NCBI GenBank assembly: GCA_030641605.1
Contig: DAOWHD010000007.1
Coordinates: 1 to 8,680 of the forward strand
Direction: 5' to 3'
Source: Thermoplasmata archaeon
GTDB lineage: Archaea; Thermoplasmatota; E2; DHVEG-1
Length of the DNA stretch: 8,680 bases
The translations under genes and the position numbers were made by a program. The notes under the pieces were generated by a model. It was given only the letters and a program-made list of their open reading frames with translations. It was not told where the DNA came from and searched no databases. This document shows, piece by piece, positions 1-6,437 of this stretch (position 1 is the first letter of the stretch; each line of letters begins with the position of its first letter).

Positions 1-341
1 ATGGGAGAGAAATCGGTCTTGCTTATCAACTTGCTGATGATCTCGTGGACCTCGAAAATGGAGAGATGATAGACAGTGTGATCATTCCTCTTCTCACAAG
101 ATTGGAAAATAAAACAGTTGATAATAATTCCCTAAGAGTAAAGTCTATAAGGAAAAAAATTGCAAAAAATTCATCAAAAATTAAGCAACTATATATTGAT
201 GAAATTAGGCGGCACGTTAAAAAAGCCGAAAATTTAAGTAAATCTGAGATGATACCTCTCTCTCCGTATAAAGATCTCCTTACGAAAGCTCCATCCTATA
301 TTGCCAATAGAATGCTAAAGGAAATAAATATTAAGATATAA
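1..341 (+). CDS. Polyprenyl (geranylgeranyl/farnesyl-type) diphosphate synthase, C-terminal part
   Basis: The gene is cut by the left edge. The reading frame is open from base 3 and gives 112 residues before TAA. Its first residues carry GLAYQLADDLVD, the second aspartate-rich motif (DDxxD, bases 36-50) of trans-isoprenyl diphosphate synthases, which binds the Mg-diphosphate of isopentenyl diphosphate. The rest is a helical, lysine-rich tail typical of the C-terminus. The family condenses isopentenyl diphosphate onto an allylic diphosphate in the cytosol; in archaea this builds the C20 (or C25) chains of ether membrane lipids. The first Asp-rich motif and chain-length residues lie outside the window, so product length cannot be judged. 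The GTG at 45 lies inside the conserved motif and is not a start; the ATG at base 1 is out of frame. The gene ends 13 bases before the stop of the convergent membrane protein. Confidence 0.88.
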   Translation, partial: GREIGLAYQLADDLVDLENGEMIDSVIIPLLTRLENKTVDNNSLRVKSIRKKIAKNSSKIKQLYIDEIRRHVKKAENLSKSEMIPLSPYKDLLTKAPSYIANRMLKEINIKI

Positions 342-354
342 AACCTGTTTTTCC

Positions 355-1026
355 CTATCTTGAATTACTCTTTTTTTTGTTTTTATTCACAGTTTTGTAG
401 GCTAGGGCCATAATGGCTATGATTAAAAGAATCACGATTATTAGAGCTCCTAGTAAAAAGTTTGTAATGAAAACTGATAGAATCACATCAGCAAAATATC
501 CTATCATTAGACAACCGGTCACAGCACCTACAGATATTGCAAAGAAAATATTCCACGGTTTCATACCAATCAACCGTCCAACGATGGAGCCAACAAGACC
601 GCCGGATCCTTGGAATGGAACCATAACAAAAAGCACGATTCCAATGAATCTTAGCGGTTTAATCCAACCATATTTGCTCGAAGATTTTCTTCCAATGGTT
701 TCAACCTTTGCAATAAAGTGACCAATTAGCGGGACTTTCTTTGCAAAATCGTAATTCCAAACAAGAAACAGTGCTACTATTATGTCAACGAAGGCTATAG
801 ACAAAGCCATCACTAGGGGGTCTATGCCTGCTAATATCCCTCCTGGAATAATTGTTTCTTTACCAAGTGGTGGAAAAAAATATCCTGAGATTAAGGACCA
901 GAACTTAAATTGTAGACTTCCTTCCAACAGCAAACCAACGCTACCAACAACACCCAATCCAATTATAAATGGTACAAAGAATTTTGCAAGGCGAATTAAT
1001 ATTTTCGATTCTATTTTTATATCCAT
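355..1026 (-). CDS. Integral membrane protein of the small multi-drug export (Sm_multidrug_ex) type
   Basis: The protein has 223 residues and is strongly hydrophobic. Predicted membrane segments lie near residues 13-35, 66-91, 125-150, 158-180 and 188-210, with a basic C-terminus. Two conserved-looking blocks stand out: GKETIIPGGILAGIDP (55-70), and VPFQGSGG with GSIVGRLIGM (136-155). The second resembles the glycine-rich 'VP.PGTG..GS..A..LG' block of the family called small multi-drug export protein (PF06695). That name is historical and the transport substrate is not established, so no drug-efflux role should be assumed. The start codon follows the flpA stop by 49 bases on the same strand, so it may be read from the flpA promoter; a weak CTTTATG about 31 bases upstream could also serve. 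No clear Shine-Dalgarno sequence precedes the ATG. A more general DedA/SNARE-associated-like membrane protein is an alternative call. Confidence 0.65.
   Translation of the reverse strand: MDIKIESKILIRLAKFFVPFIIGLGVVGSVGLLLEGSLQFKFWSLISGYFFPPLGKETIIPGGILAGIDPLVMALSIAFVDIIVALFLVWNYDFAKKVPLIGHFIAKVETIGRKSSSKYGWIKPLRFIGIVLFVMVPFQGSGGLVGSIVGRLIGMKPWNIFFAISVGAVTGCLMIGYFADVILSVFITNFLLGALIIVILLIIAIMALAYKTVNKNKKKSNSR
371..385 (+). terminator. T-rich tract, likely terminator of the polyprenyl synthase gene
   Basis: Eight T, one G and five T (six counting the T before the next A) lie about 30 bases after the synthase stop codon. Archaeal transcription commonly ends at such U-rich tracts without a hairpin, and I see no strong hairpin here. 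On the other strand the same bases encode the lysine-rich C-terminus of the convergent membrane protein, so the run has a second explanation. Confidence 0.4.
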
Positions 1027-1075
1027 GGCACCGGTACCTTAATGTTTCATCAGCATAAAGACTGTTTTGATATAA

Positions 1076-1738
1076 TTAGACGGATATGACGATGGCAGCA
1101 TGATCTTTTTCATAATGTGATATGTCTATTCTATCAACAATCTTAAGTTTATGTTTCTTAAGTTCATCAGCGACCAGTTCATATGCTTTTTTTGGTTTCA
1201 TAGACACATCGATACTTCTAGCCTTTACCATGATAATTCCCTGCCCATTTTTCTTAAGATATCTATTAACATTGTTTATGAAAATTTCAGATTGATTTCT
1301 TTGTGAAATATCTTGATACAAGAAATCTACAGTAGGAACAATTGTACTATATCTATCTGGATGATTTGCATCAGACATTATTGGTATTATATTCTCTCTT
1401 TTTTTACTCAATTGCAATAAATCTTTTACTGCAAAAGGAGAATTTTCAACTGCATAGACTGCTCCCTCTTTTGCAATATCTGAAATATGACTAACGGTAG
1501 TACCTGTCGCGGCGCCCAAATACAATATACGTGAATTATAAGATAGATTTATGTTTGAAAGTCCATTAAGAATTGCAGCAGCAAGTTTACTCCGATATGG
1601 ATTCCAGGATCGAAATTCCCCGTTCTTATGTTTTATCAGTCTTTCACCGTATACATCCATTCCCTTGCACGACTGAAGATTCTTGGTAAATATTCGATTT
1701 TTTTCTATAAAAACTCCTTTCATATCTTTTTCTTTCAT
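1076..1738 (-). CDS. flpA: Fibrillarin-like rRNA/tRNA 2'-O-methyltransferase
   Basis: Fibrillarin is the SAM-dependent catalytic subunit of archaeal C/D box ribonucleoproteins. With Nop5 and L7Ae it 2'-O-methylates rRNA and tRNA at sites chosen by guide RNAs. The 220 residues match the family end to end: YGERLI (30-35), RSWNPYRSKLAAAI (43-56), SAM-binding motif I ILYLGAATGTTVSH (71-84), acidic E98 in AVENS, D123, YQDISQ with D143 (141-146), NQ (148-149), KARSID with K172 (172-177) and DHA (211-214 region). Length is normal for archaeal fibrillarin (about 210-230). The ATG at 1738 is preferred because a TATA-like box sits about 28 bases upstream, predicting a leaderless mRNA; Met6 at 1723 is the alternative and would leave a 15-base leader. 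The nop5 gene, often directly upstream of flpA in archaea, is absent here: the upstream neighbour is divergent gcvT. Confidence 0.97.
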   Translation of the reverse strand: MKEKDMKGVFIEKNRIFTKNLQSCKGMDVYGERLIKHKNGEFRSWNPYRSKLAAAILNGLSNINLSYNSRILYLGAATGTTVSHISDIAKEGAVYAVENSPFAVKDLLQLSKKRENIIPIMSDANHPDRYSTIVPTVDFLYQDISQRNQSEIFINNVNRYLKKNGQGIIMVKARSIDVSMKPKKAYELVADELKKHKLKIVDRIDISHYEKDHAAIVISV

Positions 1739-1762
1739 TAATGACAGTTATGCGATGTATTT

Positions 1763-1770
1763 GATAAATA
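1763..1770 (-). promoter_or_regulatory. TATA-like box for flpA
   Basis: Read on the minus strand the bases are TATTTATC, preceded by CGACAAAG as a possible TFB recognition element. The centre is about 28 bases before the flpA ATG, so transcription would start at or very near the start codon. Confidence 0.55.
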
Positions 1771-1783
1771 CTTTGTCGAAATC

Positions 1784-1791
1784 TTAAATTA
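1784..1791 (+). promoter_or_regulatory. TATA-like box for gcvT
   Basis: TTAAATTA preceded by CGAAATC, a good purine-rich TFB element. The centre is about 28 bases before the gcvT ATG at 1816, predicting a leaderless transcript. It stands back to back with the flpA box, separated by 13 bases (1771-1783) that must hold the TFB elements of both promoters. Confidence 0.55.
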
Positions 1792-1815
1792 CAGTTATAA
1801 CATATACCTTGGCCG

Positions 1816-2928
1816 ATGACTATGGTAAAAAAATCCCCGTTGAACAATATCCATAAGGAATTTGGGGCAAAATTCACAGAGTTTGCTGGCTTTGAAATGC
1901 CTATACAGTTTTCCTCAATAAAAGATGAACATCTTACGGTAAGAAAAACGGTTGGACTTTTTGATGTATCCCATATGAGTAATGTATGGATTGCTGGCAA
2001 AGAGGCAGAAGAACTGATAACGCTTACAACAGTAGAAGATGCATCAAAAATCAAAGATGGCATGAGCCAATATACCGCAATTTTAAGAGAAGATGGAACA
2101 ATTATTGATGATACTATTTTTATGCATCTTGGAGGCAAATATATGATAATACCAAATGCGGGTATGTCAGATGAGGTTACCAGGTGGTTAAATGAAAAAG
2201 CCGAGGAACACAACATTTCTGCGACAGCAGAAGATGTCTCCAGAGATTATGTGATTCTTGCAATTCAGGGACCAAAATCAAGGGAGACATTACAAAAACT
2301 TACAGATACCGATCTTAAGACAGTTGGATTTTTTGGCTGTCAATACGTCGATGTAGCGGGTGTAGACTGTATAATTTCCCATACTGGTTACACAGGGGAA
2401 CTAGGGTTCGAATTGCAAATCACCCCGCCCAAAAGCGCAGAAGAGTTGTTCTATAAGATTATAGATGCTGGAAAGGAATTTGGTATAAAACCAATTGGAC
2501 TTGGTGCCCGGGATACATTGAGACTCGAGAAATGTTTCCTTCTTGCAGGAAATGAATTTGAAGGTGGAAGAACACCACTTGAAGCAACAATGTCCTGGGC
2601 GATAAATTGGGATCACGAGTTTATTGGAAAAGATGCTTTGTTAAAACAAAAAGAAAAGGGAGATTATCATCGCCTCACATATCTGGAATGTATAGATAGA
2701 GGTATACCGCGGCATGGTTTTGAAGTACAAAAAGAAGGAAAAAAGATAGGCGTAGTCTCCAGTGGAACATTGTCCCCATGTCTAAATAAGGGACTTGCAA
2801 TGGCCTATGTTCATCCAGATTTTAGGGAAAAAGATGGTGTTTTGGACATTGTTATAAGAGGAAGGCAAGTCAAAGCAAAGGTTGTAAAACCACCATTTGT
2901 GAAAAAGGACTGGGCAAAACAAAATTAG
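1816..2928 (+). CDS. gcvT: Glycine cleavage system T protein (aminomethyltransferase)
   Basis: GcvT takes the aminomethyl group carried on lipoyl-GcvH and passes it to tetrahydrofolate (or tetrahydromethanopterin in some archaea), releasing ammonia and giving the methylene-carrier. The 370 residues have family-normal length. Landmarks in order: FAGFEMP near the N-terminus, VGLFDVSHMS (46-55), GTIIDD with D98/D99 in the region of the catalytic aspartate, GYTGELGFEL (191-200), GLGARDTLRLE (228-238), PLEATMSWAI, and SSGTLSPCLNKGLAMAYV near the end. The folate-binding fold therefore looks intact. ATG 1816 is chosen from the TATA spacing; the ATG two codons later (1822) is possible. gcvH follows after about 40 bases, but no gcvP genes for the decarboxylase lie in the window. 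The family also contains dimethylglycine/sarcosine-type relatives; the gcvH neighbour favours true GcvT. Confidence 0.96.
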   Translation: MTMVKKSPLNNIHKEFGAKFTEFAGFEMPIQFSSIKDEHLTVRKTVGLFDVSHMSNVWIAGKEAEELITLTTVEDASKIKDGMSQYTAILREDGTIIDDTIFMHLGGKYMIIPNAGMSDEVTRWLNEKAEEHNISATAEDVSRDYVILAIQGPKSRETLQKLTDTDLKTVGFFGCQYVDVAGVDCIISHTGYTGELGFELQITPPKSAEELFYKIIDAGKEFGIKPIGLGARDTLRLEKCFLLAGNEFEGGRTPLEATMSWAINWDHEFIGKDALLKQKEKGDYHRLTYLECIDRGIPRHGFEVQKEGKKIGVVSSGTLSPCLNKGLAMAYVHPDFREKDGVLDIVIRGRQVKAKVVKPPFVKKDWAKQN

Positions 2929-2934
2929 AAAACG

Positions 2935-2941
2935 TTTAAAA
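2935..2941 (+). promoter_or_regulatory. TATA-like box for gcvH
   Basis: TTTAAAA preceded by GAAAACG, a plausible TFB element plus TATA pair. It lies 34 bases (centre) before the ATG at 2972, leaving a leader of only about 7 bases. This suggests gcvH can be transcribed on its own as well as by read-through from gcvT. Confidence 0.45.
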
Positions 2942-2971
2942 CAATGTTAGAAATAACGGGTTTTGATAACC

Positions 2972-3352
2972 ATGGCAAATGAAATTAGAAATGATTTGAA
3001 ATATACTGATACGCATGAATGGTTGAAAGTAAAAGGCAACACTGCACTCGTTGGAATTACTGATCATGCCCAATCCGAGCTTACAGATATTGTTTTTGCT
3101 GAATTGCCAGAGATTGGTAAGGAGCTTAAAAAAGGAGATGAGCTCTGCGTTGTTGAATCAGTGAAATCTGTTTCAGAGATATATGCACCGATCAGTGGAA
3201 AAGTTGTTGGTGTTAACGGTAAACTTGAAGATACACCTGAAATCATAAATGATAGTCCTTACGATGATGGGTGGCTTGTAGAACTAGAAATTAAGGACAA
3301 GGACGAGCTAGACGACCTGCTTGATGCAGACTCTTACAAGGAAAAAATATAG
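2972..3352 (+). CDS. gcvH: Glycine cleavage system H protein (lipoyl carrier)
   Basis: GcvH carries the aminomethyl intermediate on a lipoyl-lysine arm, shuttling between the P, T and L proteins of the glycine cleavage system. From ATG 2972 it has 126 residues, the usual length. The family features are all present: YTDTHEWLKV at the N-terminus, VGITDHAQSELTDIVF (27-42), LPEIGKELKKGD, and the lipoylation loop VVESVKSVSEIYAPISG with lysine 65 as the modified residue, followed by PEIINDSPYDDGWL. A TTG at 2963 is in frame but would only add three residues; the ATG starting MANEI fits the family better and the TATA spacing. It sits about 40 bases after gcvT. A lipoate ligase or synthase must act on it, but none is in the window. 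Confidence 0.97.
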   Translation: MANEIRNDLKYTDTHEWLKVKGNTALVGITDHAQSELTDIVFAELPEIGKELKKGDELCVVESVKSVSEIYAPISGKVVGVNGKLEDTPEIINDSPYDDGWLVELEIKDKDELDDLLDADSYKEKI

Positions 3353-3353
3353 A

Positions 3354-3425
3354 AGCAGACTCCTCTTTCATTCCAAAAATTTAGAAATCCCTAAAAGATT
3401 TCTGAGTTTAATCTGCTGCTTTTTT
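3354..3425 (+). terminator. Nested inverted repeat plus T-run after gcvH
   Basis: Just after the gcvH stop, AGCAGA (3354-3359) pairs with TCTGCT (3412-3417). Inside it AGAAATC (3383-3389) pairs perfectly with GATTTCT (3397-3403) around a 7-base loop. Six T (3420-3425) follow the outer arm at once. The order hairpin then T-run resembles an intrinsic terminator and closes the gcvTH unit before the next promoter. The stems are short and the outer arms are far apart, so the T-run may be the real signal. Confidence 0.5.
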
Positions 3426-3477
3426 AAGATAAAATAATTTGCGGATTACACACAATAAAATAAGGATGAGAAAAACC

Positions 3478-3485
3478 TTTAAATA
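3478..3485 (+). promoter_or_regulatory. TATA box of the surface protein-RaSEA-trmI operon
   Basis: TTTAAATA, a consensus-quality archaeal TATA box, preceded by GAAAAACC as TFB element. Its centre is 24 bases before the ATG at 3505, so the mRNA would start at or next to the start codon. Confidence 0.6.
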
Positions 3486-3504
3486 AGAACTATATCCCAC
3501 CACG

Positions 3505-4623
3505 ATGGCAAAAAAGCGAAAAGAAAAAGATGAGGAAAAGGAAATAGATTTTAAAATTCCAAAGTTTGACAAAGAAAAGTTCATTAAAAATGAAAGACAA
3601 AAGATTAAAATTACGTTCCTTTCATTCTTATTTGGAGTTGCTATAGCTTTCATCTCTTTTGGGTTCTGGTCTCTTTTAAGTGGAAATGCTTTTCGATGGG
3701 AACTTGTTTTATTGTTTGGTGTTTTCACTGCAGCATGGTTGAAATATCTTTTCATTCGGCTTAACATTGATATGGTAGAGCTTGGGCGAAAAGGAATTTT
3801 TTCATCGTATGCGGTTTATTTTTTCACTTGGTTACTTATACTCATAGTGCTGGTTAACCCTCCATTTTATGACGATGAGGCACCTCGCATTGAAGTTGTT
3901 ACGCTGCCATCTGCTCAGGAATTAGGTGGCACGGTTAAAATTGTAGCAAGAATTACAGATAATGTTGGTGTTGACAATATCGATCTCAGTTTAACTTATC
4001 CAAATGGTACAAGTTATCATCCCACAGATTTTACATTTGAAAACAACATCTTTTTATACCTCTATGAAAACTCTGATGATATTAATGGAACATATAATTT
4101 TACACTGTTGGCTACAGATGATAGTGGGCATAAGAGCAGTGATGATGGTACTTTTGAATACGGCAATGATGTAATTAAGCTGGCTTTGCCGCCTGTTGGG
4201 AGTGAAGTTACATATGCCACTACCATTAAATTCGACGTAGAATCTGATTTTGACCGAGTGTACTATACGGTCGACGGCGGAGAAGAGATTAATATTACCG
4301 AGAAAGATGGTTTTTATGAGACCTACCCAAAGTATGAAGGATGGGTAAAAAATAAAAATGTAACGGTTGATGTAAACGCTGTCGTAATCCATTATTTTGA
4401 CAACTTGGCCACTCAATTTAACAACACTGTAGTCGATGGAGATTCGTATTATTTTAACGTAAGTGACGCTCCTGAGATTGGGGTGGAGAATCCACCAGAA
4501 ATAGATCTCCCGCATCCTAGGTTTGCTCAAGTTCCGGGATTTGAGTTATTGGTGTTTGTTATATCTCTTATCGTCGTGCTCTTTATCTTTAAATCCCGTA
4601 GAAAAGAAGGTAGAAGAAACTAG
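3505..4623 (+). CDS. Membrane-anchored surface protein with Ig-like ectodomain and PGF-CTERM-like tail
   Basis: I do not recognise a named family. The 372 residues begin with a charged, cytoplasmic-looking stretch (1-33, rich in K and E). Three predicted membrane helices follow (about 36-58, 66-86 and 99-118), then an ectodomain (about 122-340) and a last helix. The ectodomain is acidic with beta-rich, Ig-like phrasing (APRIEVV, ARITDNVGVDNIDLSLTYPNG, TYNFTLLATDDSG) and about seven N-x-S/T sequons, as in glycosylated archaeal surface proteins. The end has Pro-Gly-Phe at 344-346, a hydrophobic stretch and the basic cluster KSRRKEGRR. That is the tripartite plan of PGF-CTERM signals, which archaeosortase A removes in haloarchaea with lipid attachment. 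The N-in, C-in topology by the positive-inside rule puts the ectodomain outside. It is first in an operon, with only two bases before the RaSEA-like gene. Function unknown. Confidence 0.8.
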   Translation: MAKKRKEKDEEKEIDFKIPKFDKEKFIKNERQKIKITFLSFLFGVAIAFISFGFWSLLSGNAFRWELVLLFGVFTAAWLKYLFIRLNIDMVELGRKGIFSSYAVYFFTWLLILIVLVNPPFYDDEAPRIEVVTLPSAQELGGTVKIVARITDNVGVDNIDLSLTYPNGTSYHPTDFTFENNIFLYLYENSDDINGTYNFTLLATDDSGHKSSDDGTFEYGNDVIKLALPPVGSEVTYATTIKFDVESDFDRVYYTVDGGEEINITEKDGFYETYPKYEGWVKNKNVTVDVNAVVIHYFDNLATQFNNTVVDGDSYYFNVSDAPEIGVENPPEIDLPHPRFAQVPGFELLVFVISLIVVLFIFKSRRKEGRRN

Positions 4624-4625
4624 AC

Positions 4626-5663
4626 ATGAACGAACTAGCAGATTTCTGTAGCAAGCTAAAAAAGGATTTCGTACCTAGAATACAAGATCCAAAAAAGCCT
4701 GTTAGATTCTGGTCTGAAAAAGATCTTTTGAATGGGAAAGTAGTTGATGCTTTTGTAATTATTTTTAGAACCAGAGGATGTACATGGTCTCTTAAATCTG
4801 GTTGTACCATGTGCGGATATTTTAATGACAGTCTTTGGAGCAAGGTAACTGAAGAAGATCTGCTAAAACAATTTGAAACCGCTATGCAAAAATACAATGG
4901 GGAAAAGCTTGTCAAGATATTCAATTCTGGCAGTTTTCTTGATGATAGCGAGGTTAAACCACACGTGAGACTTGAGATATTGAGTAGACTTGCTAAAAAA
5001 GCAGACAAAATATCGGTTGAATCACGACCGGAATATGTTACAGATGACAGGCTGTCAGATGTAAAAGACGCCATTCAATCTAAAACATTTGAAGTAGGTG
5101 TTGGTCTGGAGACTGCAAACGATTTTGTGAGAGAACATGCGGTTAACAAAGGTTTTACATTTGCCGACTACAAAAATGCTGCCGATATTTTGAAAAAAAA
5201 CGACAGTCAACTCAAGACTTACGTACTCATTAAACCACCATTTCTCACCGAGAAAGAATCAATCGAAGATAGCATTGAAACAGTTGATAAAATTAAAGAT
5301 ATAACTGACATCATATCACTCAACCCTACAAATGTGCAACGCAAGACATTGGTAGAATATCTGTGGAGGAGAAAGCAATATCGCCCTGCATGGCTTTGGA
5401 GTGTTGTTGAAATACTAAAAGAGGGTAAACGAATTGTTGGAAATAAGAGAATCAAATGTGACATATCGGGAGGAGGTGGCTTTAGAGGAGCGCATAACTG
5501 TCGGAAATGTGATCGTAAGATTCTTGATGCCATATCTTCATTTTCCCTTAATCAAGAAGTAAATGTATTTGATGATCTTGAGTGTGAATGTTATGATGAA
5601 TGGCTTGATCAACTTGATATTGAGAGTATTGGTTTTGGTTCTTTAACTGGTATATACGGGTAG
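4626..5663 (+). CDS. raSEA: Archaeosine-pathway radical SAM protein (RaSEA-like, TIGR01210 type)
   Basis: RaSEA works with ArcS in making archaeosine (G+) at position 15 of archaeal tRNAs: ArcS adds lysine to preQ0-tRNA and RaSEA cleaves the adduct by SAM radical chemistry. The 345 residues fit this family by my reading. The [4Fe-4S]-binding cysteines sit in RGCTWSLKSGCTMCGY (C52, C60, C63), spaced CX7CX2C. Other blocks are FNSGSFLDD (99-107), ESRPEYV (132-138), GVGLETAND (158-166), LIKPPFLTE (201-209) and SLNPTNVQ (231-238). A C-terminal cysteine set (C278, C292, C295, C320, C322) around GAHNCRKCD and ECEC could bind a second metal; that is inference. Elp3-like radical SAM proteins are the main alternative, but no acetyltransferase domain is present. 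It is 2 bases after the surface protein gene and 6 before trmI, so the three are almost certainly co-transcribed. No arcS or tgt gene is in the window. Confidence 0.85.
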   Translation: MNELADFCSKLKKDFVPRIQDPKKPVRFWSEKDLLNGKVVDAFVIIFRTRGCTWSLKSGCTMCGYFNDSLWSKVTEEDLLKQFETAMQKYNGEKLVKIFNSGSFLDDSEVKPHVRLEILSRLAKKADKISVESRPEYVTDDRLSDVKDAIQSKTFEVGVGLETANDFVREHAVNKGFTFADYKNAADILKKNDSQLKTYVLIKPPFLTEKESIEDSIETVDKIKDITDIISLNPTNVQRKTLVEYLWRRKQYRPAWLWSVVEILKEGKRIVGNKRIKCDISGGGGFRGAHNCRKCDRKILDAISSFSLNQEVNVFDDLECECYDEWLDQLDIESIGFGSLTGIYG

Positions 5664-5669
5664 ATTGGC

Positions 5670-6437
5670 ATGAATAAAAAAGTTGTAGAAGGTGAAAGTG
5701 TAGTTCTTATTGATTCTGCTTACAGAAAATTTATCATTGATACAAATGGTAAGACAGATAAGTTCAAAGGGGTGGGTGTGATTGATCCCAGTTCTCTAGT
5801 GGGAAAACACTATGGAGAAAAAATAGAGATAGGAAATAAAGAGTTCTGGGTTCTGAAACCATCTTTACTGGATAAACTTCAAGCTTTGAAACGCAGGGCA
5901 CAGATTATTCTTCCTAAAGATGCTGCACACATAATAATGAATTGTTCTGTTGAATCGGGAAATACAGTTTTAGAGGCAGGTATAGGCTCAGGTTCTCTTA
6001 CAGTGGCACTTGCGACTGCTGTAGCTCCTGGTGGAATGGTTATTTCATATGATATACGCGAGGATTTTATCGAGCATGCTATGAAAAATCTAAAAACGGC
6101 AGGACTAGACAAATATGTAACAACACAAATCAAGGATGTCACTAAAGGAATAGATGAAAAAGATCTGGATGCGGTAATCCTTGACATACCAAATCCATGG
6201 GAAGCGGTAAATCATGCATGGAATTCACTAAAGCCAGGTGGTTATTTCTGCACGTATTCTCCACTTATATCGCAGGTAGAACAGACAGTTAAAGAAGTCA
6301 GGAAAAATAACTTTATTGAGATTAAGACATTTGAGAATATTCAACGGGAAATGGTGGTTTCTGACTATGGCACCAGGCCAAGTTTTGATATGTTGGGTCA
6401 TACGGGATACCTGACGTTTGCCAGGAAGGTTTTATAG
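5670..6437 (+). CDS. trmI: tRNA (adenine-N1)-methyltransferase TrmI (positions 57/58)
   Basis: TrmI methylates N1 of adenines at tRNA position 58, and in archaea often also 57, stabilising the T-loop; the enzyme is a SAM-dependent homotetramer. The 255 residues match the family: an N-terminal beta domain, RRAQIILPKDAAHII (75-89), SAM motif I VLEAGIGSGSLT (100-111), the ribose-binding acid D128 in SYDIRED, the catalytic-type motif DIPNPW (172-177), and the C-terminal RPSFDMLGHTGYL (236-248). Length is normal. The start lies 6 bases after the stop of the radical SAM gene, and the upstream GGTAGAT could be a weak Shine-Dalgarno-like site. Its stop codon overlaps the stop of the convergent dCTP-deaminase-family gene by 6 bases. 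Together with the RaSEA-like gene it forms a tRNA-modification pair. Confidence 0.95.
   Translation: MNKKVVEGESVVLIDSAYRKFIIDTNGKTDKFKGVGVIDPSSLVGKHYGEKIEIGNKEFWVLKPSLLDKLQALKRRAQIILPKDAAHIIMNCSVESGNTVLEAGIGSGSLTVALATAVAPGGMVISYDIREDFIEHAMKNLKTAGLDKYVTTQIKDVTKGIDEKDLDAVILDIPNPWEAVNHAWNSLKPGGYFCTYSPLISQVEQTVKEVRKNNFIEIKTFENIQREMVVSDYGTRPSFDMLGHTGYLTFARKVL

Noticed and set aside
1..69. ATG at base 1 as a gene start
   Set aside because: That frame stops at 67-69; the conserved polyprenyl synthase motif is in frame 3.
413..1042. Two plus-strand open frames (413-721, 782-1042)
   Set aside because: Both lie antisense to the membrane protein gene, are proline/threonine-rich nonsense-like sequences and show no domain.
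1054..1060. CTTTATG on the minus strand as promoter of the membrane protein gene
   Set aside because: Spacing (about 31 bases) is possible but the match to a TATA box is weak and the flpA gene is just upstream, so co-transcription is equally likely.
1644..2216. Long minus-strand open frame over flpA start and gcvT
   Set aside because: It overlaps two clearly conserved genes and has no recognisable family features; it is a shadow of gcvT.
2963..2971. TTG start for gcvH
   Set aside because: Adds three residues not needed by the family; ATG at 2972 fits the TATA spacing and the usual N-terminus.
3353..3504. C/D box guide RNA or tRNA in the longest intergenic space
   Set aside because: CTGA and a GATGAG are present, but no proper RTGATGA box with the right spacing, and no cloverleaf could be built.
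4054..4530. Minus-strand open frame inside the surface protein gene
   Set aside because: Antisense to a well-placed operon gene; no family features and no promoter.
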